A stretch of DNA of 64,000 nucleotides from Tilletiopsis washingtonensis. Lineage: Eukaryota > Basidiomycota > Exobasidiomycetes > Entylomatales. Under the pieces are notes generated by a model. The model saw nothing but the letters and a program-made list of their open reading frames with translations, searched no databases and was not told the origin of the DNA. The stretch spans positions 215,844 through 279,843 of the forward strand of contig NW_020312009.1 of assembly GCF_003144115.1 (NCBI RefSeq), in the 5' to 3' direction. Positions 58,301-64,000 of this stretch are shown here, piece after piece. A program made the position numbers and the translations under genes. Position 1 is the first letter of the stretch; every line of letters begins with the position of its first letter.

Positions 58301-59804
58301 GCTCGGCGCTGCGCATCTGTGCCAGACCCGACGGCGGCAGCACAGCTCGGCGCGGCGAAGCAGAGTGGATGCTCGGACGCCGCTCCGTCGTGGGGCTGCC
58401 CAGGATGGAGCCGTGCAGCAGCTCATCGACCATCGAGTCGACGCGGTGCATGCCGCTGAGGCTGGCAAAGCTCAGATCACGGTCAAAGCTCTCGTCGCCT
58501 TCGCCGTTCGCCGTCGCGTAGCTCTTCTCGAAGCTCTGCTCGTCGAGCGGCAGCCGCGCCACGGGGCTCGGCGGGTCCTCCAGCAGGCTCGAGTCGCGCG
58601 AGTCCTGGCTGGAGCCGCTGTACAGGTCCTCGACCTGCGTGTCCTCGCCGGACGAGAAGGCCGGGCTGGAGTTGACGGGTGAGGCATTCACGACTTGCAG
58701 CGCAGCGGCGCCTGCATTGCCCATGCCTTCGCGCCACATGCCATCCTCTGAGCCGACGTCCGACGCCGTCTCGCCGATGGAGAGCGCCGAGCCTTCGCTG
58801 CGCATGCTCTCGACATCAAAGCTGCTCTCGCGGTCGAACTCCTGCACGTCGAGCACCTCGTCGAACGTGACCGTCTTTCGCCGCTCGCGGCGTGCAGAGT
58901 CCGAGTCTTCTGCGCCCGAGCCTGGGTTGCTCATCGTGCGCGGGCCATGTAGCCGGTTGGAGGTGAGCAGGCCACGCGACGACGGGCTGTCGCCTGCGGC
59001 AGCCGTGCTGTTGGCGCGCGAGCGCGGGCGAGGCGTGGCCTCATCTGCAATAGGCCGGCTCGGAGATGCGTGCTCCGGGCGCGACGATGTGCGCTCGGGC
59101 GTGCCAAAGACATCCACGCTGCGCGTCTCTGTCGGCGTCACCGGCTCGGCGGCGGGCGCCCGCTGCGGCGAGCGAGAGGGCGACGCGCCGCCCACACGCG
59201 CAGCAGCCGAGGCAGCCCAGGCATTGCGCGGCGTCTCGAGAGGCCGAGTGGGCAAGGCCGGCGCGCCGCCGTTGCGGAAGGGCGAGTTGGATACGCAGCT
59301 GGCCTGCTTCAGCGCCTCGAAGCCCTGCGACTTGCGCGGCGGCTGTGCCGACGGCGCCTGCTCGCTGCTGAGCTTGCGCGGCGAGAGGGAGAAGTTGGGC
59401 CCGGCAGGTGCCGCACCGACGATGCGCGAGCCCGACGCTGGCAGGCCGCGCGACGGCGAGGCAGGTGCGCCGAAGCGCGACGGCGAGCCGCCCAGCGCAC
59501 CGCGCTTGCTCGGGCTGGCGAGCGGCGAGTGCTCGTCGTCGGCGGCCTGCTTGAAGATGCTGTTGGAGACGAGGCCGTGGCTGCGGAGCTGGCCGAGCGT
59601 GCCGCTACTGCGGCGCAGCGGGCTGCCGGGGTCGGGCACGGAGGAGGCGTCGCTGGTGCCGGTGAGCTGCGGGTCCAGCGCGCCGCCCTCGAAGAAGGGG
59701 CGGCGAGCGGCGCGCGAGGGCGACCAGCCGTTGTGCGAGGCGCCGAGGATGGCCGACGTCGTGGCCTCGGGCGAGGCCAGCTGGGCAGCGGCGGCGGCGC
59801 TCAT
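55348..59804 (-). CDS. BUD4: BUD4/anillin-type PH-domain protein
   Basis: Septin-associated scaffold of the Bud4/anillin group, acting at the bud neck or septum; 1448 residues. Exons on the minus strand: 59804-56973, 56917-56027, 55971-55348. The first 940 residues are low-complexity with many SPSR/SPxR repeats and likely CDK sites. Then comes the anillin-like homology region: DSGKAWRRLRRPSDMHEYAK, GKVFVFIDSFTPAALPVPT, FFCVLDNGLHVVKTG, IGQEFELIQHKNLAFSLTLM, ARPVSMHSPVAVQVREPILS, and RGTLRLKLFYLPPMPSVPRN. The PH domain follows: WMEGVLTQLGGDCR joined to SWRRRPVKAQGAHLIGYNEI, then RSFRITFADGERISFFADTD and EQKEAWMKCFRSIIERD. Intron 1 ends with AAG, as the frame allows no CAG. The last 90 residues are disordered. 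Confidence 0.92.
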
Positions 59805-60632
59805 GGCGGCAGCGCCTGTGGGAATAGAGGGAATGAGGGCCTAGGAGGGGAGGTGGTGGCAGCGGCGATGGCGGAGTGGCGCGGCGTGCGGGCGGGTAGC
59901 AAGCGTGTGCCGGCTGGCTGCGGCCTGGGAGTAGAGCGATGAGGGAGATGCGAATGCGGCAGGTGCGGCGGTGGTGGTGGAGACGAGGAAGGGCGGCAGC
60001 GCGGAACATGTCAGATGGCCAGGCAGCGGCAGCAGCAGGCCGCCGGCGCACTGGCAGCAGACGCAGAGAGAGAGCGCGCGCGCGCCGCGAGAGCAACAGA
60101 GCAACACAAACACGCACGCCGCACCGCCGCGCTGCCGCCATCCGCGCCGCACCGACCGCGGCCCCGACGCCGCCCCAGATGCTGGGGCGAGCGCATGCAC
60201 ACGGCTGCCGTCTGTGGAGCATCACACCTCCCGCCGAGACACCCTCGTTGCCGTCACATGCGCATGACGCGAGCGCGCGCCCAGACGCGCGTGGCCCGGT
60301 GATGCCGCCGCAGCGCCGCCGCACGGCAAGAGATGAGAGTCTCATGTCTGCTGATGCTGCAGCGCTGCTGCCGTGCTTCTCAACGCTCCTCGACGCACTC
60401 CGGCCTGTCGTCGCTTGCCGAGCAAGAAGGCGTGGCAACGTGAGGCGGGCAGATGCCGAGGCCCGCCAAGGGTGTAGATGTTGACCGCGCGGCTTTGCCC
60501 CTCGCGAAGGCGCGTCTGGTCACGTGTGGTCGCCATGCGGCGGCCTGCTCCCACGCGGCCTCGATGTGGAGAGCCGGTCCTTCTCGCCGCCGTCCTCCGC
60601 ACCGCCGCCATCTCGGGTGCCCAACGCCTCCC
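59805..60632. other. Divergent intergenic region, BUD4 / WDR83
   Basis: About 830 bases shared by two divergent genes. The plus-strand frame of WDR83 is open upstream to about 60453, but no upstream ATG in frame is convincing. No RNA gene or repeat seen. Confidence 0.5.
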
Positions 60633-61647
60633 ATGCCCGCCGCCGAGCCGCCGCCGTCGCTGCCGGGCCAGGCGAGCGTCACGCTGCGAGCGCACGCCGG
60701 CGCCGTGTCGGCGGCGCTGTTCAACGCGCGCGGCGCCTACGTCGTCACCGCGGGCGCCGACCGTGCCGTGCGTCTCTTCTCGGCGCGTGCGGCGCTCGAC
60801 GCCGATGCCGCCGGCGCGGCCCCGACGCAGCTCACCACGCCGATCAAGTCGTATGCCGCGCCAGCATCGCACGCACCACTGGCGCTCGCGCTCGCCGCCA
60901 GCGACGCGCAGCTGGCACACGGCGGCGGCGACCGCAATGTGTCGCTCGTCGACGTCGCTTCGGGCGCCGTGCTGCGCCGCTTCAACGCCCACTCTGGCGC
61001 CGTGCATGCACTGGCATTCGCGGGACCTGGCGATGCACTGCTGCTGGCCGCCGGCTTCGACGTGCGCGTGCGGGCATACGACCTGCGGGCACAGAATGCC
61101 TGGAAGCCCGTCATGGAGATGCGTGAGGGGCGAGACACCATCCTCGCCCTCGCCGTGCGCGGCGCAGCATTGTGGGCGGCTGGCAAGGAGGGCGTAGTGC
61201 GCGGCTACGACGTGCGCATGGGGGAGCTCACGGAGGACGTCATTGGCGGTGAGTGCAGCTAGGCTGGCCTGCGTGAGGCGCCCCTGACTCATATTCCTTG
61301 CAGAGCCCGTCATCTCGCTGCAGGCCAGCGCCACCTCGCTGCTCGTCTCCAGCTCGTCGCGCGCGGCCGCATCACATCGGCTCCTCTCGCGCGCCGACGG
61401 CACACTGCAGCAGCGTCTGCTGGGCCACTCGCTCACTGCTGGCGCCGCGTCCCGCGCATGCTTTGCCGCCGGCGAGGCGGCCGTCGTGTCGGGCGACGAC
61501 GAGGTCGGCATGTGTGCCTGGGACGCCCGCAGCGGCGACGTGCTGCGCCGCTACGCCGGCGGCACCTGTACCTTTGTCGATGCGCGTCAGGACGCGTTGC
61601 TCAGCGCACACAAGGACGGCGTGGTGCGCATCTGGCGCGATGCCTGA
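60633..61647 (+). CDS. WDR83: WD40-repeat protein, WDR83/MORG1-type
   Basis: Seven-bladed WD40 protein of 319 residues; WDR83 (MORG1) is a MAP-kinase scaffold that is also found in spliceosomal complexes. Exons 60633-61248 and 61304-61647; the intron has GTGAGT, CTGAC and GCAG. The blades are compact: LRAHAGAVSAALFNARGAYV, YVVTAGADRAVRLFSARAAL, LAHGGGDRNVSLVDVASGAV, RFNAHSGAVHALAFAGPGDA, then GKEGVVRGYDVRMGELTEDV joined to IGEPVISL, then SGDDEVGMCAWDARSGDVL and SAHKDGVVRIW at the end. The YDVRMG...D.IG-EP.ISL segment matches the WDR83 signature. The usual WD dipeptides are often replaced by LF, LV or YD, so it is a diverged copy. The start is the ATG at 60633 just before the first blade. Confidence 0.85.
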
Positions 61648-61767
61648 GCCCAGCGCCTTGTCGAGCAGCTCTCCGCTACACATCTCCGCTTCAGTCCCAC
61701 CACACACACACTGTATTCTACATCAAGCCTGCATTCATCTCTTGCGCACTCGCTAGCGCGTCGCGCA

Positions 61768-62646
61768 CTATGGCTGCGGCTCGGCTCCTGCGCCCAGCAG
61801 CTGCGTCGGCTCAAAGTCCAGCACCTCCTGCTGCCCCGCCTCGCCTAGCCGTGCTGCGTCCTGCGCGCTGGCAGCGAGGTTGACCTTGGTGAAGAGGCGC
61901 TCGCGCGGCGCGCCAATGGGCGACGGCAGCACGCTGTCCTGCGACAGGCCGATGCCGACGTAGCGGCGGCCGAGCTTGCGGCGCGCGCTCGACGGGTGGC
62001 TCTTGATCGGCTCGACCTTGGGCAGCGCCGAGAGGAAGGGCAGCGGCTGCACAAGCAGGCCCGTGTCGTGTGCACGCGGCGGCGCCGGCATTGGCGGCGG
62101 CTGCGGGCGGTAGAAGCGCACCCAGCCCGGCGCCGTGGCGTAGAGTGTGTGGTCCAGGCCCATCTTGACGTTCTCGCCCGCGTGCCACTCGGTGCCGCGC
62201 TGGCGCACGATGATCTCGCCAGCCTGCACGTATTGGCCTAAGGAAGAGGTCTGAGCCACCGTCGAAACCTGCAACGCGCGACAGTGGCAGCGCGGTGGCT
62301 TCGGACAGCTTCGAGCTCGCCAGCGCACCACTCTGTCTCATCTCGCATGCGCTTGACCCCATCTCTCAGGCGCGCAGCTGCACTCACCGCCGTAGCGCTT
62401 GACACCCAGGCGCTTGCCGGCGCTGTTGCGGTTGTTCTTCGTGCTACCTCCTCCGCGCTTCGTCGAGTTACGCAGCTGGATCGCGGCGCCGAAGGCAAAC
62501 GGCGGCAGCACGCTGCCGCTGCTGCCCGACGGCCCGGCGGCGCAGACGCTCGGCACGTGCGATGCCGACGCCAGCGACGGCAGTGCGCCGCGCAGCGCGC
62601 TGAGCGACGCGAGCCCGGTCGGGCGGGTGCGGGCGAGGAAGGCCAT
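61768..62646 (-). CDS. mrpl27: Mitochondrial large-subunit ribosomal protein bL27m
   Basis: Mitoribosomal protein L27, lining the peptidyl-transferase region; 242 residues. Exons on the minus strand: 62646-62388 and 62237-61768, with an intron of 150 nt. The N-terminal 58 residues are Ala/Ser/Arg-rich and make a plausible mitochondrial transit peptide. The core is unmistakable: [60 protein letters not shown]. The splice within [10 protein letters not shown] is needed to restore the conserved glycines. The C-terminal extension of about 120 residues is typical of fungal L27m and not of bacterial L27. It converges on WDR83 with a gap of 120 bases, so the transcripts may overlap at their ends. 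Confidence 0.96.
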
Positions 62647-62852
62647 GTGGACGGTGAGTGTGGAGCGGCAGGGTGCGGCGGGAGATGGCCGCCGTGGCTG
62701 AGGCTGCCTCTGCCTCTGCAGCGCTGCTCCCAGGCGCGCCGCACGTGATCCGCCGCGCGCCAGGCTTTTTGCGCTCGGCCGGCCCTGCGCGAGAGAGGCA
62801 ACGCCGCCGCTTCTTCGCCCCGCCTCTTGCCTCTCGCCCGCATACACCCATC

Positions 62853-63101
62853 ATGGACCCGCCGCTCGACCCGCCGCTGCGCCTTAGCGTCGCCTCGTCG
62901 CACGCCCAGACGCTCGACGAGGCGTCCGACATGCTGCAGACGTTTCTCGACGACTTTGAGGCACGCACCGCCGCGCCCGGCACCGGCGACGGCGTCGGCG
63001 CACGCGGCGCCAGCAACCTCACCACCGGCGCACTGGGCCGCCTCGTGGCCAACCTCGCCCGCGAGGCACAGCAGACGTGCAATGCATCCGGCGCTGCCTA
63101 G
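62853..63101 (+). CDS. Small unrecognised protein, 82 residues
   Basis: Single-exon ORF with a good start (ATC ATG GAC at 62853), ending TAG at 63101. The product begins MDPPLDPPLRLSVASSHAQT, continues with an amphipathic helix LDEASDMLQTFLDDFEARTA, a Gly-rich turn, and a second helix LTTGALGRLVANLAREAQQT. Two helices with a flexible linker suggest a small complex subunit; the layout resembles very short fungal proteins such as KEOPS Gon7-like subunits, but I cannot establish homology. An in-frame ATG at 62685 would add 56 Arg/Ala-rich residues; I prefer the downstream one because that stretch looks like 5' leader. Divergent from the mitoribosomal gene. Confidence 0.5.
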   Translation: MDPPLDPPLRLSVASSHAQTLDEASDMLQTFLDDFEARTAAPGTGDGVGARGASNLTTGALGRLVANLAREAQQTCNASGAA

Positions 63102-64000
63102 GCGGCTTCGTCTCTGCGCTTCTCCGGTGAGTTGCTCTCGGCCTCGGAGCAGCAGGACATGTCCCGGCACACGGCAACGGATGATCATTCCACTTGGCTC
63201 AGCACGGCCACATAGGGGCCTTACCTCCCCGGCCGCTGCGAGGAGAGCGACTTATGTCATAGTTACACTGATGCGTTGTGTGCCGCGGACATGCTACGCT
63301 GCGCTGCCCTGCCTCTGGCTCTTCGTGCGCGGGATCGGGCCAGCTGACACGCTCGTGCTCCCTACAGAAAGCGAAGCTTCTCACTCAAGTCTGCTCGAGA
63401 GCAGCAGCACAAGCTGCCTAGCATCGTACTAGCATCCGTCGTACGGTGGACGACCTCCGTCGCAGGACGCGCGTGACTGCCGTCCTCATCAGAGCTAGCA
63501 AGCCTACGCCACGCTCGGACTCGACGACATGCTCAATGCATGCGAGGCAGCCCGCTTGCGGCACTTCCAGCCCAGAATCTGGCACCCGTCGAGCCTGCAG
63601 CTTTCGCGGCCTCGCCGTGCTGTCCTCGTTGCGCCGGACGTCGCTCGCGCGCCGTTCAGATCGCCGAGGCCTCATATGGTCGCTTTGTACGCCCGAGCAC
63701 ATTACACGGCTACCTAGCACCCCTGCGCCCCGTCCATAGCGACGTCGTGGCAGCAAGTCATAGCCCCTGTGGTCTGTGCTCCATGTGTTGCGCCGCCGAT
63801 ACGCTGCGAGCGCCCCCTGCAATCTAGCCCTACCTTCTGCGGCACAGCCTCTCCACTCAGGAGACTCGGCACGCGTGACTTGTGGCCGTGCATGAGTTGT
63901 GAGCATGTCAAGCAGAGACATCTGGCAGACGCTGCAGGCTGGTGCTGCATCCTGCCTCGTCTCTCGAGGTCCGCCGCCGACCTCGGGAGCGGCGAGAAGG
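63102..64000. other. Terminal intergenic segment
   Basis: About 900 bases to the window end. Composition is less GC-extreme than elsewhere and includes a few AT-richer spots (TTATGTCATAGTTACACTGATG near 63252). Open frames exist on both strands but none shows conserved sequence. The neighbouring gene to the right lies beyond the window. Confidence 0.5.

Noticed and set aside
63418-63921. Minus-strand ORF near the window end
   Set aside because: Composition not protein-like and no conserved motif.

Overview
The window is nuclear DNA of a GC-rich basidiomycete fungus. Genes lie on both strands and most carry several short introns, typically 35-110 nt. Donors are mostly GTGAGT-like, CTGAC/CTGAT branch motifs are common, and acceptors are mostly CAG or TAG. 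Long low-complexity Ser/Ala/Pro-rich proteins, a SNF5 subunit that carries a GATA finger, and velvet regulators fit this. The intron density in short genes suggests an Exobasidiomycete-type smut relative rather than intron-poor Ustilago; that placement is inference.

Left part (1-13 kb): a DDX41-type RNA helicase cut by the window start (-), a ten-exon flavin-reductase-domain protein (+), a DUF676 lipase (-), a kinase-like protein without intact catalytic motifs (-), a very small ORF (-), and a PMR1-type secretory-pathway Ca2+/Mn2+ P-type ATPase (+). Middle left (13.7-28.6 kb): SNF5/SMARCB1 with a C-terminal GATA zinc finger (+), a large unrecognised Ser-rich protein of about 1570 residues (+), and a triose-phosphate-transporter-family carrier (+). 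Centre (31.5-35.3 kb): two velvet-domain regulators facing each other tail to tail. One is canonical; the other is strongly diverged and only visible after its introns are joined. A long gene-poor stretch follows, then two small + genes.

Right part (41-64 kb): a UBP12/USP15-type deubiquitinase (-), the H/ACA snoRNP protein GAR1 (+), a PHO80-type cyclin (-), a POT1-type 3-ketoacyl-CoA thiolase (-), a BUD4/anillin-type PH protein (-), a WDR83/MORG1-type WD40 protein (+), mitochondrial ribosomal protein bL27m (-) and a small unrecognised protein (+).

The genes are mostly unrelated housekeeping and regulatory genes, as usual in a fungal chromosome arm. The only functional pairing is the two velvet genes, whose products belong to a family that dimerises. 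I see no tRNA or rRNA gene, no complete transposon and no virus-derived element. Exon coordinates were worked out by hand from splice motifs, reading frame and family conservation.
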